Shown here: positions 44,300-54,330 of the stretch, piece by piece
How positions within the stretch are numbered: the stretch's first letter is position 1
Layout: every line of letters starts with the position of its first letter
NCBI RefSeq assembly: GCF_023715585.1
Contig: NZ_JAMBOK010000001.1
Location: 992,001-1,056,000 of the forward strand
Direction of reading: 5' to 3'
DNA from: Sporosarcina luteola
Lineage (GTDB): Bacteria; Bacillota; Bacilli; Bacillales_A; Planococcaceae
DNA length: 64,000 nucleotides
Program-made: the position numbers and the translations under genes
The notes under the pieces: generated by a model
Told to the model about the DNA's origin: nothing
Database searches by the model: none
The model's input: only the letters and a program-made list of their open reading frames with translations

Positions 44300-44839
44300 T
44301 CACTTCATATAGATATACCACCATTTTTTCACCGTTTCAGAAATGATCGGCGTATGTTCAAATATTGCGTCTGCCAACAACGATTTTCCAATCATCTCTT
44401 GAATGGAATCCATCGGCAGCATTGACAGTAGATAGAGTAATAGGAATATGAGAATATAAAACTCGATGAAACCTAGTACTGCTCCTCCAAAACGTGATAA
44501 AAAGCCCAATACCGGCAGGAACTTAAGGAAATCAAACATGGATGCAACCAACTGCAATACAAATTTGACTACGATAAAAATGATGACAAATGCAAGGACC
44601 CTATAAAATGTCTGATCCAGATCAAGCTGTTCAACTGTCCAGCTCAATTTGGATGCCGCCGTCACGCCGGGGTATGGAATCCATAAGACAAACTTCTCAG
44701 ACAATGGTTTATAGTATATGTAAGCAATGATAAGGGCAATAAAGAAGCCTGTCATATGTATTATCTGTACGATAAGCCCACGCCTAAAACCGGTGATCAA
44801 TCCTCCCAGAAAGAGGAATAATAGTATTAAATCAAGCAT
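44300..44839 (-). CDS. cvpA: CvpA-family membrane protein
   Basis: The 179-residue protein begins MLDLILLFLFLGGLITGFRR and has four hydrophobic segments, as in B. subtilis YshB. CvpA proteins are linked to colicin V export in E. coli and to envelope stress elsewhere; the mechanism is unsettled. It lies ten bases past zapA, forming a two-gene unit. Confidence 0.85.
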   Translation of the reverse strand: MLDLILLFLFLGGLITGFRRGLIVQIIHMTGFFIALIIAYIYYKPLSEKFVLWIPYPGVTAASKLSWTVEQLDLDQTFYRVLAFVIIFIVVKFVLQLVASMFDFLKFLPVLGFLSRFGGAVLGFIEFYILIFLLLYLLSMLPMDSIQEMIGKSLLADAIFEHTPIISETVKKWWYIYMK

Positions 44840-44848
44840 ATACGACCG

Positions 44849-45109
44849 TCAACCCTTCAACTTATTCAATTCTTCTTCAAGGAGCTCAATTCGTTCTTTC
44901 AGTTTCAAATAATCGTGCACACTATTTACAGCGGTGAGGACCGCAATTTTTGAACTGTCCAAATAAGGATTTCGAGAACTGATTTCCTTCATTCTCTCAT
45001 CGACCATCGAAGCGACGAGCTTGACATGACTGCTCGTTTCACTGCCGACAATAGTATACGTCTGTCCATATATGTCAACCGCAACGCGCGTTTTTTGCTC
45101 GTCTGCCAA
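44849..45109 (-). CDS. zapA: Cell division protein ZapA
   Basis: The 86-residue protein has the ZapA opening [37 protein letters not shown], the helix [17 protein letters not shown] and a C-terminal coiled coil. ZapA bundles FtsZ filaments. The TTG at 45109 has AGGGAGG eight bases upstream. A structured leader element (45129-45306) lies immediately before it. Confidence 0.92.
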   Translation of the reverse strand: MADEQKTRVAVDIYGQTYTIVGSETSSHVKLVASMVDERMKEISSRNPYLDSSKIAVLTAVNSVHDYLKLKERIELLEEELNKLKG

Positions 45110-45128
45110 TGATGAACCCTCCCTAAAT

Positions 45129-45306
45129 CAATTACGCCTCGGCGTAATTGCGTCCAGATTTTGAATTGAGGCCTACAGGAAGTAGGTCATGCAGTCGTTG
45201 CGACAGGACGTCGCGGTCTTAGACTGCCTTCCTCATAACTCCATTCAAAATCTATGACATCCGCCGGAGGCTTTTAGTTGCTTCAGCCAGGAGCTGATGC
45301 AACTAA
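45129..45306 (-). repeat. Structured dispersed leader element, copy 2
   Basis: It shares sequence and folding plan with 27277-27526. Plus-strand order: hairpin AATTACGCC/GGCGTAATT; outer stem AGATTTTGAAT with ATTCAAAATCT (45156-45166, 45243-45253); hairpin CCTAC-AGGAA-GTAGG (45172-45186); stem GCAGTC/GACTGC (45191-45196, 45222-45227) capped by GCGAC-AGGAC-GTCGC (45200-45214); terminal hairpin TTAGTTGC/GCAACTAA with inner TCAGC-CAGGA-GCTGA. A possible promoter TTTTCA/TATGAT (about 45325-45354, minus strand) would place it in the zapA leader. Confidence 0.8.
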
Positions 45307-45471
45307 AAAGTTCTGTACCCAATCATACCATGAAATTGTTTTAGTTGAAAAGAGAAGGTAATGGTTTCACTGTTGAATTCCATTTCAGGTGGACTTACAA
45401 AAGCACAACATACATCTAACTTCAGGATTATTGTACAATACGGATAGATGGTTATGGAAGGGACGATATAT

Positions 45472-46404
45472 ATGAGCCAAAGTGTTCTTCAATTGGATAA
45501 AGCTAAGTTGGAAAAATTGATCTCCCATTATGCTGCCCTTAAAGTTATCCGAAATGCACCAGGCGTTGTTTTTGCGGCAAAGCTGCCGGATACGGCGATT
45601 ACTGCATATAAATCTGGCAAAGTATTGTTTCAAGGCGGAGGCGCAATTCGGGAGGCTGCACTTTGGGGAAGTGTTGAGGGGCAGTCCTCTCCTAAGAAAA
45701 CAAGCGTGAAAGGTGAAACTTTGCCTGAGCGTTTTTCCGAGCTTTCCGTCATTGGATCTGATGAAACAGGAACAGGGGACTTCTTCGGTCCCGTTACAGT
45801 TGCTGCATGTTTCGTCAGTTCAGATCAAGTCAAACTGGTACGTGAATTGGGCGTGAGGGATTCGAAGCAGCTGACCGACGATTTGATGCGGAAAATAGCT
45901 CCTAATTTACAAGCAACGCTAATCCACAGCGTCTTGACTTTGACAAATGAAAAGTATAACGAAGTGCAGGCAAAGGGATGGTCGCAAGGCAAAATTAAGG
46001 CGTTGCTTCATAACCAGGCATTGAAGCATGTGTTGCGTAAAATGCATGAAGAAAAACCCGATTATATTCTGATTGACCAGTTTGCGGAACGTGGCATTTA
46101 TTATAGTCATATAAAAAGCGAGCCGGAAATCGTTCGTGAAAACGTCTTGTTTTCGACAAAGGCGGAAGGATTGCATGTAGCAGTTGCTGCTGCATCCATT
46201 ATTGCAAGGGTTGCTTTTTTGGAAGAGATGGATCGATTGAGTGCGGCAGCCGGCGTCACACTTCCTAAAGGTGCAGGACGCGGTGTGGATGAAGCTGCGG
46301 CAAAGATTTTATTAAAAAATGGAGAAGCCGCTCTGAAATCGATGACGAAATGGCATTTTGCCAATGCAGAAAAAGCGAAAAAGATTGCGGCAATGAAAAG
46401 GTGA
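45472..46404 (+). CDS. rnhC: Ribonuclease HIII
   Basis: The roughly 310-residue enzyme removes RNA from RNA-DNA hybrids. An N-terminal substrate-binding (TBP-like) domain precedes the nuclease domain with GSDETGTGDFFGPVTVAACF, DSKQLTDD and a later DQFAERG. The ATG at 45472 follows GGAAGGGACG. It is divergent from zapA and convergent with pheT; the second 21-bp repeat array begins six bases past its stop. Confidence 0.94.
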   Translation: MSQSVLQLDKAKLEKLISHYAALKVIRNAPGVVFAAKLPDTAITAYKSGKVLFQGGGAIREAALWGSVEGQSSPKKTSVKGETLPERFSELSVIGSDETGTGDFFGPVTVAACFVSSDQVKLVRELGVRDSKQLTDDLMRKIAPNLQATLIHSVLTLTNEKYNEVQAKGWSQGKIKALLHNQALKHVLRKMHEEKPDYILIDQFAERGIYYSHIKSEPEIVRENVLFSTKAEGLHVAVAAASIIARVAFLEEMDRLSAAAGVTLPKGAGRGVDEAAAKILLKNGEAALKSMTKWHFANAEKAKKIAAMKR

Positions 46405-46410
46405 TTGTTC

Positions 46411-46998
46411 TTTGGGCGCATGAAGGCTCTCTTTGGGCGCGTGGGTGCTGATTTTGGGCGTGGAACTGATTACTTTAGGCGTGAAACGGCTGGCTTTGAG
46501 AGCTTGAAGGCTCTCTTTGGGCGCGCGGGGGCTGACTTTGGGCGTTGAACTGATTGCTTTAGGCGCGAAACGGCTGGCTTTGAGCGCTTGAAGGCTCTCT
46601 TTGGGCGCGCGGGGGCTGACTTTGGGCGTGGAACTGATTGCTTTAGGCGCGAAACGGCTGGCTTTGGGCGCGGGACGGCCGGCTTTGGGCTCAGAGCTGA
46701 TTGCTTTGGGCGCGGGACGGCCGACTTTGGGCGCTTGAAGGCTCTCTTTAGGCGCGCGGGGGCTGACTTTGGGTGTGGAACTGATTGCTTTAGGCGTGAA
46801 ACGGCTGGCTTTGGGCGTGGAATTGATTGTTTTGGGCGCGGGACGGCCGGCTTTGGGCGCTTGAAGGCTCTTTTTAGGCGCGCGGGGGCTGACTTTGGGC
46901 GTGGAACTGATTGCTTTAGGCGTGAAACAGCTGACTTTGGGCGCTTGAAGGCTCTCTTTGGGCGCGGAACACCCCACTTTGGGTGCAGAATGCCCCTC
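46411..46998. repeat. 21-bp tandem repeat array 2 (28 units, no indels)
   Basis: Twenty-eight consecutive units start TTTGGGCGC or TTTAGGCGC and are all exactly 21 bases; a degenerate 29th runs to 47019. Four subtypes recur in fixed order (ending CGGGGGCTGAC, GGAACTGATTGC, GAAACGGCTGGC and TTGAAGGCTCTC), making an 84-bp higher-order repeat with occasional extra units. Open frames on both strands cover it, but overlap each other, lack ribosome sites and start in the pheT terminator, so it is taken as non-coding. Confidence 0.94.
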
Positions 46999-47015
46999 AT
47001 TGGACGCGACAATAA

Positions 47016-47054
47016 AAAAACCGCTTATGGAGATTACATTCCCCATAAGCGGTC
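47016..47054 (-). terminator. Terminator of pheST
   Basis: ACCGCTTATGG pairs with CCATAAGCGGT, followed by TTTTTTTATT on the minus strand. Confidence 0.9.
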
Positions 47055-47061
47055 TTTCATT

Positions 47062-49473
47062 TTATCCGCGAAGCTGTGCGCCTGCTTCCTCGGTTAATGC
47101 TTTCAATACCTTCTCATGTGCTTTGACGACTTCTTCGTCCGTCAATGTTCGTTCCGGGTCGAAATAAGTCATTGAGAACGCAAGTGATTTCTTGCCTTCT
47201 TCTACTTTGTCCCCTTCGTATAAATCGAACAGCTTCACATCTTTCAACAATTTGCCTCCCGCGTTACGGATGATCGTCTCCAGCATTCCTGCTGAAGTTT
47301 CGCTCGCAACAACGAGTGCAATATCCCTTGAAATGGATGGGAAACGTGGAACCGGGACATATAGAAGCTCGTCCGTTTCGACAGATAAGATTCTTTCAAG
47401 ATTTAATTCCATGACATATGTCTCTTTCAAATCGCGTTTCTTCTGCTCTGTCGGATGGATTTGGCCAATCATGCCTATCCGTTCTCCGTTCAATAGAACA
47501 GCAGCCGTCCGTCCTGGATGCATGCCATCGATTACTGCTTTTTCAAACGACAGGCCTTCCAACAACCCCAGAAGATCCATCATGCCTTCTACAATCCCTT
47601 TGACTACGTAGAAGTCAACTTTCTTCGTCTCCGCTTGCCAAGCATGATCGACCCATTTGCCTGTAAGAACCGCTGATACGTGTTCAACTTCACAAGGAAG
47701 GCCATCTTCTTCTTCACCGAGGAAGACAGAGCCTGTTTCGTAAAGTGCAACTGAATCGATGCGACGCGCGACGTTATACGTAGCCGCCTCCAACAGATGA
47801 GGGACCAAGCTTTGACGAAGTACGCTCCGGTCCTCGCTCATCGGCATCAGCAATTCCGTTACCGGAGCCGTCTCCAAAGCAAACGCTTGCGCTTGCGCCT
47901 TCGACGTCAATGAATATGTGACTGCCTGATAAAGCCCCGCCCCTTCCAGGAACTGACGGACAATCCGACGCTTCGCCTGGTACGGTGTCAACCCGCCCGG
48001 TGTCGATTCGGATACAGGGAGTGTCTTCGGAATCTCATCATATCCGTGCATACGTGCAATTTCCTCTATAATATCTTCCTTGATCTTCAAATCCTGCCTG
48101 CGTGTCGGCGCATCGATGACCAGCTGTCCATTGATTGCCTGTGTAGGAATGCGTAGACGGTCCAAAATGGTGAGCATTTCGTCCATCGATATTTTCATGC
48201 CGAGGCGGCTATTGATGTAATCCGGTGAAATTGTAATGCGTTCTGCCGTTTTATCAAGTTCATCAAAGATGACTGATCCAGCAAGCACTTCCCCGCCTGC
48301 CAGCTCTGCCATAAGCTGAGCTGCACGTTCTGCTGCTTCCTGAACCCGGTTCGGATCGACGCCTTTTTCAAAGCGTGTACTTGCATCGCTTCGAAGTCCG
48401 ACTTCTTTTGAAGTGCGACGAACTGATGATGGGGCGAAATAAGCGGATTCGATGACGACAGTTGTTGTTCCATCATGAACCTCCGAATTCGCTCCACCCA
48501 TGACGCCTGCTAGAGCGACAGGCTCTTTTCCATTCGTAATGACAAGATTATGCGAGTTCAATTTCCGTTCAACATCATCCAACGTCGTCATTACTTCGCC
48601 CTCTTCTGCATGACGAACAACGATTTCACCCGTCTCAAGGCGGTCATAGTCGAATGCATGCAACGGCTGGCCATATTCCATTAAGACGTAATTCGTAATA
48701 TCGACGACATTATTATGAGGACGGACGCCTGAAGCCATCAACGCATTTTGCAGCCATAGTGGAGACTCTGCCACTTTAATATTTTTCACGACTTTCGCTA
48801 CGTACATCGGATTGTCGACTGTTGCATCTACACGTAGCTTCAGCAAATCTTCCGCTTTTTCCGTAGCCGTAGGATAATCAATCTCCGGAAGCGCAATCCC
48901 TTGTGATAAAATCGCGCTGACTTCATAAGCGACACCTAACATGCTTAGCGCATCTGAACGGTTCGGTGTCAAGTCAAATTCGAGCACTGTGTCGTCCAAA
49001 CCAAGCAATGGTAGAGCATTTTCACCTGGCACTGCGTCTTCAGGCAGCACATATATGCCCTCCGCGTACGCCTTCGGAACAAGTTTCCCTTCAATTCCAA
49101 GCTCTTGCAAAGAACAGATCATTCCATTTGACTCTTCGCCGCGCAGTTTCGCTTTTTTAATCTTAAAATTACCTGGGAGAACCGCTCCTGGCCGCGCAAC
49201 GATCACTTTTTGTCCTTGTGCGACATTCGGAGCCCCACAAATGATCTGTGTCGTCTCTTCCCCGACATCTACTTGGCAGATGTTTAATTTATCCGCTTCC
49301 GGATGCTTCACACACTCCACCACATGTCCGACAACGACATTCGTCATCCCTAGCGAACGATCGATGATGGAATCCACCTCGATGCCTGAACGTGTAATTC
49401 TTTCCGCTAAGTCTGCAGGATTGATCCCATTTATGTTGACGTACTTATTTAGCCATTTCGTTGATACTAACAT
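47062..49473 (-). CDS. pheT: Phenylalanyl-tRNA synthetase beta subunit
   Basis: The 803-residue subunit has an N-terminal tRNA-binding OB domain (VVVGHVVECVKHPEADKLNI), B3/B4 editing domain, B5 domain and the catalytic-like core (TPNRSDALSMLGVAYEV), ending with an anticodon-binding FDX-ACB domain (PRFPSISRDIALVV to the C-terminus). It pairs with PheS, encoded 12 bases upstream, as an alpha2-beta2 enzyme charging tRNA-Phe. Confidence 0.97.
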   Translation of the reverse strand: MLVSTKWLNKYVNINGINPADLAERITRSGIEVDSIIDRSLGMTNVVVGHVVECVKHPEADKLNICQVDVGEETTQIICGAPNVAQGQKVIVARPGAVLPGNFKIKKAKLRGEESNGMICSLQELGIEGKLVPKAYAEGIYVLPEDAVPGENALPLLGLDDTVLEFDLTPNRSDALSMLGVAYEVSAILSQGIALPEIDYPTATEKAEDLLKLRVDATVDNPMYVAKVVKNIKVAESPLWLQNALMASGVRPHNNVVDITNYVLMEYGQPLHAFDYDRLETGEIVVRHAEEGEVMTTLDDVERKLNSHNLVITNGKEPVALAGVMGGANSEVHDGTTTVVIESAYFAPSSVRRTSKEVGLRSDASTRFEKGVDPNRVQEAAERAAQLMAELAGGEVLAGSVIFDELDKTAERITISPDYINSRLGMKISMDEMLTILDRLRIPTQAINGQLVIDAPTRRQDLKIKEDIIEEIARMHGYDEIPKTLPVSESTPGGLTPYQAKRRIVRQFLEGAGLYQAVTYSLTSKAQAQAFALETAPVTELLMPMSEDRSVLRQSLVPHLLEAATYNVARRIDSVALYETGSVFLGEEEDGLPCEVEHVSAVLTGKWVDHAWQAETKKVDFYVVKGIVEGMMDLLGLLEGLSFEKAVIDGMHPGRTAAVLLNGERIGMIGQIHPTEQKKRDLKETYVMELNLERILSVETDELLYVPVPRFPSISRDIALVVASETSAGMLETIIRNAGGKLLKDVKLFDLYEGDKVEEGKKSLAFSMTYFDPERTLTDEEVVKAHEKVLKALTEEAGAQLRG

Positions 49474-49485
49474 CTAATCTCCTCC

Positions 49486-50523
49486 TTAAGCTTCCGTCCG
49501 ATGGAATTGTGATATGAAGCGTACGTCATTCGTATAGAAATGACGGATATCTTCCACACCATATTTCAGCATCGCAATCCGCTCAGGTCCCATGCCGAAT
49601 GCGAATCCTGTTACGACTGCAGGGTCGTAGCCCGCCATCTTCAGTACATTCGGATGCACCATTCCTGCGCCTAAAATTTCGATCCACCCTGTCTTTTTAC
49701 AGACATTACAACCGTCCCCGCCGCATTTGAAGCAGGAAATGTCCATTTCAACGGATGGTTCAGTGAATGGGAAGAAGCTAGGCCGCAGACGGATTTCCCT
49801 TTCCGCACCGAACATTTTCTTTGCGAACAGGTCAAGCGTCCCTTTCAAGTCGCTCATACGGATATCTTCTCCTACAACGAGCCCTTCGATTTGCGTGAAT
49901 TGGTGGGAGTGCGTGGCATCGTCATTGTCCCGGCGATACACTTTGCCAGGGCAGATGATTTTAATTGCACTTCCGCCTTTTGCCTCCATCGTTCTTGCCT
50001 GTACCGGCGAAGTATGTGTACGAAGAAGAATTTCCTCGGAAATATAGAAGGAATCCTGCATATCTCGAGCAGGATGTCCTTTCGGCAAATTAAGCGCTTC
50101 AAAGTTGTAGTAATCCTTTTCAACTTCAGGGCCTTCTGCGATTTCATAGCCCATGCTGATGAAGAAGTCTTCAATTTCTTCAACGACGCGTGTCAATGGA
50201 TGATGATTGCCCGTTGGAGCCGGACGGCCAGGCAAAGTGACGTCAATCGCTTCTTTTTCCAATTGCGCATTGATCGCCTCTTCTTCCAGCTTTATCATTT
50301 TCGCTTCCAGTGATTCCGTCACCGCTTCACGGATGACGTTGACGAGCGCCCCCATTTTAGGACGTTCTTCAGCTGGCAGCTTCCCCATCCCTTTCAACAA
50401 ATCAGTAATGGGACCTTTCTTGCCGAGGTAAGCGACACGGACGTCATTTAATTCTTTGACGGTCGATGCTTCCTGGATTTTCGTCAATGCTTCTTCTTTC
50501 AATTGCTGCAATTGTTGCTCCAT
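49486..50523 (-). CDS. pheS: Phenylalanyl-tRNA synthetase alpha subunit
   Basis: The 345-residue catalytic subunit has an N-terminal coiled coil ([20 protein letters not shown]) and class II motifs: [15 protein letters not shown], then [32 protein letters not shown] and [17 protein letters not shown]. The ATG at 50523 has AGGAG seven bases upstream. Expression is controlled by the T-box leader upstream. Confidence 0.97.
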   Translation of the reverse strand: MEQQLQQLKEEALTKIQEASTVKELNDVRVAYLGKKGPITDLLKGMGKLPAEERPKMGALVNVIREAVTESLEAKMIKLEEEAINAQLEKEAIDVTLPGRPAPTGNHHPLTRVVEEIEDFFISMGYEIAEGPEVEKDYYNFEALNLPKGHPARDMQDSFYISEEILLRTHTSPVQARTMEAKGGSAIKIICPGKVYRRDNDDATHSHQFTQIEGLVVGEDIRMSDLKGTLDLFAKKMFGAEREIRLRPSFFPFTEPSVEMDISCFKCGGDGCNVCKKTGWIEILGAGMVHPNVLKMAGYDPAVVTGFAFGMGPERIAMLKYGVEDIRHFYTNDVRFISQFHRTEA

Positions 50524-50543
50524 TGTCATTCTCCTTTCAAAAT

Positions 50544-50800
50544 AAAAAAACCCCGCCCCAAAAAAGGGACGAGGACGAGTTCGCGGTACCACCCTGATTA
50601 TTATGCAGAACGCATAATCACTTCATTTGGAATAACGGTCCTCTACCGGCACGCCTTTACAGTTTGCACTGGTCCAAGCGGCAGCTCGCGGGGTGAACTT
50701 CAACAGCGTTTCGCCTATCCGCGCTCTCAGTCAAGGCGCCGATTTCCTGTCGGTTTCATACTGTCTACTTTTCCCGGTCATAGCCATTCGAAAGTTATAT
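50544..50800 (-). promoter_or_regulatory. T-box leader of pheST (Phe specifier)
   Basis: The minus strand has the T-box core AGGGTGGTACCGCG (50582-50595), which pairs with uncharged tRNA acceptor ends, followed by the terminator CCTCGTCCC-TTTTTT-GGGGCGGGG and TTTTTTT. A TTC codon in GAAGTTCACC (50695-50697) lies where the Stem I specifier loop is expected, consistent with tRNA-Phe sensing. Uncharged tRNA would favour read-through. Confidence 0.94.
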
Positions 50801-50808
50801 ACACTTTT

Positions 50809-50837
50809 ACTATACCAGATTTCGTTTTGTTCATCAA
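50809..50837 (-). promoter_or_regulatory. Sigma-A promoter of pheST
   Basis: TTGATG (50832-50837) and TATAGT (50809-50814) with a 17-base spacer, just upstream of the T-box leader. Confidence 0.72.
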
Positions 50838-50845
50838 CACCGATA

Positions 50846-51610
50846 TCATTGTTTTCCGTACGTATAAAGCAGGATTCCCGCGGCAATGGCGACATTCAAA
50901 GATTCGGCCTTGCCATACAGCGGAATTTTCACGACTGCATCGGCTTTCGATAAATAATCGGCGGCAACTCCGCTTCCTTCATTTCCAACAATAAGTGCAA
51001 ATTCACTCAACGGATTTACAGTGAAATGATCGACCGCATTGTGCAAACCTGTTCCGATGACTTTAATGCCTGCCGACTTTGCCCGGTCGATCCATTCGCC
51101 GAGTTCCCCTCTCACGACAGGGATATGGAAATGCGAGCCTTGAGCAGAACGAACCGTCTTAGGGTTGAATGGATCCGCCGAGCCTTTTCCAAGAATTACG
51201 GCATCCATACCAGCCGCATCCGCTGTCCGGATCATCGTCCCGACGTTTCCGGGATCCTGCACGGCATCGATAAGTAGAATCTTTTTCCAGCTATCAGCTT
51301 CTTCGTCTACTAGTTCCGGTTGGCGGCAATGGGCGAAGATTCCTTGTGACTGCTCTGTCTCTACCAGTTCTTTTGCGACCGCCTTTGTCACTTGAATCAT
51401 TTGGAGATTATCGGTTTTCCAACCGGCAGGCAGCTCCAAATCCTCCCTGACAATCAAATGAAGGATTGTTCCTTCCTTCTTCAATGCTTCTTCGACGAGA
51501 TGGAAGCCTTCAACGAGGAATTCTTCAGATTTGTCGCGATCTTTCTTAGAGGTGACAAGCTTTTTCCAATGTTTTACGAGCGCATTTTGTGTCGATTCGA
51601 TTCTTTTCAT
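50846..51610 (-). CDS. ysgA: TrmH-family RNA 2'-O-methyltransferase, YsgA-like
   Basis: The 254-residue SpoU/TrmH methyltransferase has a small N-terminal substrate domain (SKKDRDKSEEFLVEGFHLVE) and a trefoil-knot domain with DAVQDPGNVGTMIRTADAAG, LIVGNEGSGVAADYLSKAD and IPLYGKAESLNVAIAAGILL. The target is probably rRNA; the exact nucleotide is unknown. It lies upstream of pheS on the same strand and divergent from sspI. Confidence 0.88.
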   Translation of the reverse strand: MKRIESTQNALVKHWKKLVTSKKDRDKSEEFLVEGFHLVEEALKKEGTILHLIVREDLELPAGWKTDNLQMIQVTKAVAKELVETEQSQGIFAHCRQPELVDEEADSWKKILLIDAVQDPGNVGTMIRTADAAGMDAVILGKGSADPFNPKTVRSAQGSHFHIPVVRGELGEWIDRAKSAGIKVIGTGLHNAVDHFTVNPLSEFALIVGNEGSGVAADYLSKADAVVKIPLYGKAESLNVAIAAGILLYTYGKQ

Positions 51611-51701
51611 GTATTGTGCGACATCCTTTTTCTTCTAGTGTAACAAATGTCCGTATAGTTGGCGATCATTGTGTCCAAAATGATATCAGGAGGATGATAT
51701 G

Positions 51702-51917
51702 ATGAATTTTCAAATTCGTGACGCCATCACCGCTAATATGACAAATAACTCCGCGACTGATATTCGGAGCGTTGTTGAGGATGCATTACAGCGAGGCGAA
51801 GAACATTTATTGCCAGGTCTAGGTGTATTTTTTGAAAAACTGTGGGTCAATGCCGATGAACAGGAAAAATCGAAAATCAGCGGCGAACTTGCCCAGGCGT
51901 TCTCTGCGGGTTCCTAA
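51702..51917 (+). CDS. sspI: Small acid-soluble spore protein SspI
   Basis: The 71-residue protein matches B. subtilis SspI in length and core sequence (AITANMTNNSATDIRSVVED and GEEHLLPGLGVFFEKLW). SspI is a minor SASP made in the forespore under sigma-G. ATG at 51702, or the adjacent one at 51699, follows AGGAGG. It stands alone, divergent from ysgA. Confidence 0.93.
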   Translation: MNFQIRDAITANMTNNSATDIRSVVEDALQRGEEHLLPGLGVFFEKLWVNADEQEKSKISGELAQAFSAGS

Positions 51918-51930
51918 AAACGTTAAAAGC

Positions 51931-51951
51931 CACCCATTGGAGTGGCTTTTT
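51931..51951. terminator. Shared terminator of sspI and argF
   Basis: AAAAGCCAC pairs with GTGGCTTTT around a short loop, with A and T runs on either side. Confidence 0.8.
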
Positions 51952-51961
51952 ACGTTGGTGC

Positions 51962-52951
51962 CTATAGCAATGCAGCCAAAACAGCTTTTTGTGCGTGCAA
52001 ACGATTCTCTGCCTGCTGAAAAACATACGAATTTGGACCGTCAATGACGGAAGTTGCAACCTCTTCTTCGCGGTGGGCGGGTAAGCAATGTAAAAACATA
52101 TAGTCTTTCTTTGCATTTGCAACTAGCTGATCGTTTATCTGAAACCCTTTGAATGCTTCGAGACGCGCAGCAGCCTCTTCCTCCTGCCCCATGCTCGCCC
52201 AGACATCCGTATAGACGACATCTGCGTTACTCACCGCTTCAACAGGATTATATGTCTGCATGACAGATCCGCCATTTGCCGAGGCGATTATTTCTGCTTT
52301 CTCAAAGAGATCCGAGTTGAACTCATACCCTTTAGGCGTTGCGACCGCCACATGCATCCCCATACTTGCCGCACCGATGACCAGCGAATGGGCCACATTA
52401 TTTCCGTCGCCTACATACGCGAGTTTCTTGCCGGCAATAGACCCCTTCACTTCAATCATCGTCAATAAATCCGCAAGTGCCTGGCATGGATGGTACATAT
52501 CCGTCAGTCCGTTAATGACGGGAATTGATGAATGTTTCGCCAGCTCCTCTACCATTTCATGTGAATTTGCACGGATCATAACAGCGTCCAAGTACCCGGA
52601 TAATACTTTTCCGGTATCATGCACCGATTCTCCACGTCCGATTTGAAGATCATTGGCATTCATATACATCGCATGGCCGCCAAGCTGCACCATGCCGACT
52701 TCGAATGAAATCCTAGTACGTGTGGAATGTTTTTCGAAGATCATGCCGAGTGTCTTCCCTTGCAGTATGGGGGGAATTTTCCCTGCAATTGCTTCTTTCT
52801 TCATTACCAGCGCTTTTTGCAATAAATAATCGATTTCTTCACTCGTATAATCCAATAACGTCAACAGATCACGGCCTTTTAGCTGACCTTCAATTTTTTT
52901 CGCTGTTTTTAATGTGGATATATGCATTTTCACCAAAATGATCATCTCCAT
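51962..52951 (-). CDS. argF: Ornithine carbamoyltransferase
   Basis: The 329-residue enzyme makes citrulline from ornithine and carbamoyl phosphate. Carbamoyl-phosphate site [14 protein letters not shown], middle block [14 protein letters not shown], ornithine loop [19 protein letters not shown] and [11 protein letters not shown] are all present. Family members normally begin a few residues before [13 protein letters not shown], so the first ten codons here may not be translated; a GTG or ATG at 52933-52927 is an alternative start. It is monocistronic, outside an arginine operon, so a biosynthetic or catabolic role is open. Confidence 0.93.
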   Translation of the reverse strand: MEMIILVKMHISTLKTAKKIEGQLKGRDLLTLLDYTSEEIDYLLQKALVMKKEAIAGKIPPILQGKTLGMIFEKHSTRTRISFEVGMVQLGGHAMYMNANDLQIGRGESVHDTGKVLSGYLDAVMIRANSHEMVEELAKHSSIPVINGLTDMYHPCQALADLLTMIEVKGSIAGKKLAYVGDGNNVAHSLVIGAASMGMHVAVATPKGYEFNSDLFEKAEIIASANGGSVMQTYNPVEAVSNADVVYTDVWASMGQEEEAAARLEAFKGFQINDQLVANAKKDYMFLHCLPAHREEEVATSVIDGPNSYVFQQAENRLHAQKAVLAALL

Positions 52952-53124
52952 CCTGAATATGGTTTGTACGTTCCATTATATGTCTGCATAATTATAAAGT
53001 CAATTGAATTATTATGAGCAAATGAAAAATAGGTAGTCAGTCAGAAGTATGCTTTATTATTGGTTTTTTATTCATTGAATAAGAATTTACCAATATTCAT
53101 TTATACATGAATCAATGCATAAAA

Positions 53125-53158
53125 AAAAGACCATGCCTGTTGCAGGCACGATCTTTTC
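53125..53158 (-). terminator. Terminator of the M42 peptidase gene
   Basis: AAAAGATCGTGCCTG pairs with CAGGCATGGTCTTTT (mismatches), followed by TTTTATG. Confidence 0.8.
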
Positions 53159-53166
53159 TAGGTTAT

Positions 53167-54255
53167 TTATTCAAAAATGATTTTATCAACTGTGTCGCGG
53201 TCGAGCTTCTTAATTACTTCCACAATCAGTTTAACCGCGTTTTCGTAATCATCCCGGTGCAGCATCGCAGCATGGGAATGAATGTAGCGAGTTGCGACGC
53301 AAATAGCAAGAGACGGCACGCCGTTTCCGCTAACGTGGATGGAACCTGCATCTGTTCCCCCGCCCGGAATCGCCTCGAATTGGTATGGGATGCCGTGTTC
53401 TTCTGCTGTATCGACGACTAGATCACGCAAACCTTTATGGGAGACCATCGATGCATCATAGAGAAGGATTTGAGGGCCGTCGCCCATTTTGCTTGTCGAT
53501 TCCTTTGACGTGACGCCAGGCGTATCTCCCGCAACGCCTACGTCAACTGCGAAGCCGATATCCGGCTTCACTTTTGCAGCAGCCGTTTTTGCACCGCGCA
53601 AGCCGATTTCCTCTTGCACCGCACCGACGCCAAATACGATATTCGGGTGATTTTCACCTTTCAGCGCTTTTAGAACATCGATTGCAATTGCACAGCCAAT
53701 TCGGTTATCCCACGCTTTCGCAAGCAAGTATTTATCATTGTTCATGACCGTGAATTCGAAATACGGGACGACCATATCGCCAGGCAGAACGCCCCATTCC
53801 ATCGCTTCTTTCTTCGATTCAGCTCCGATATCGATGAACATGTCTTTAATGTCCACCGGCTTTTTCCGGGCTTCCGGAGAAAGGATGTGCGGGGGCTTCG
53901 ATCCGATGATGCCCGTCACTGTGTCCCCTTTACGCGTAACAATCGTCACTCGTTGGGCAAGCATGACTTGCGACCACCATCCGCCGACCGGTTGGAAGGA
54001 AATGAATCCTTTATCGTCAATTTTCGTTACCATGAAGCCAACTTCATCCAAGTGGCCCGCCACCATAACTTTCGGTCCATTTGCATCACCGCTTTTTTTG
54101 GCAATCAAAGATCCGAGTCCATCGTATTCAATTTCATCAGCGTATGGCTCGATATATTTCTTCATGACTTCACGCGGTTCACGTTCATTGCCGGGAATCC
54201 CCTTCGCGTCCGTCAACTCTTTCAGCATAAGTAACGTATCATCCATCTTCGACAT
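53167..54255 (-). CDS. ysdC: M42-family aminopeptidase, YsdC-like
   Basis: The 362-residue metallopeptidase has the family metal ligands in [61 protein letters not shown] and [21 protein letters not shown]42 enzymes form tetrahedral dodecamers and trim peptides; relatives were first annotated as endoglucanases. It lies between argF and ddh on the same strand. Confidence 0.92.
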   Translation of the reverse strand: MSKMDDTLLMLKELTDAKGIPGNEREPREVMKKYIEPYADEIEYDGLGSLIAKKSGDANGPKVMVAGHLDEVGFMVTKIDDKGFISFQPVGGWWSQVMLAQRVTIVTRKGDTVTGIIGSKPPHILSPEARKKPVDIKDMFIDIGAESKKEAMEWGVLPGDMVVPYFEFTVMNNDKYLLAKAWDNRIGCAIAIDVLKALKGENHPNIVFGVGAVQEEIGLRGAKTAAAKVKPDIGFAVDVGVAGDTPGVTSKESTSKMGDGPQILLYDASMVSHKGLRDLVVDTAEEHGIPYQFEAIPGGGTDAGSIHVSGNGVPSLAICVATRYIHSHAAMLHRDDYENAVKLIVEVIKKLDRDTVDKIIFE

Positions 54256-54330
54256 TTATTTCGACCTCCTAATAAAAAACTTCAAATTCAGTATAGATGA
54301 AAGATAGCAACAATGGAAGTGCTTTCACAA

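Noticed and set aside
43501..44346. 281-codon plus-strand frame opposite polX
   Set aside because: Ser-rich antisense shadow of polX running through the zapA-cvpA terminator.
46312..47046. Long open frames across the second 21-bp array (up to 244 codons, on both strands)
   Set aside because: The frames are open only because the repeat unit is a multiple of three. They overlap each other on both strands, lack ribosome sites, begin in the pheT terminator and run into rnhC.
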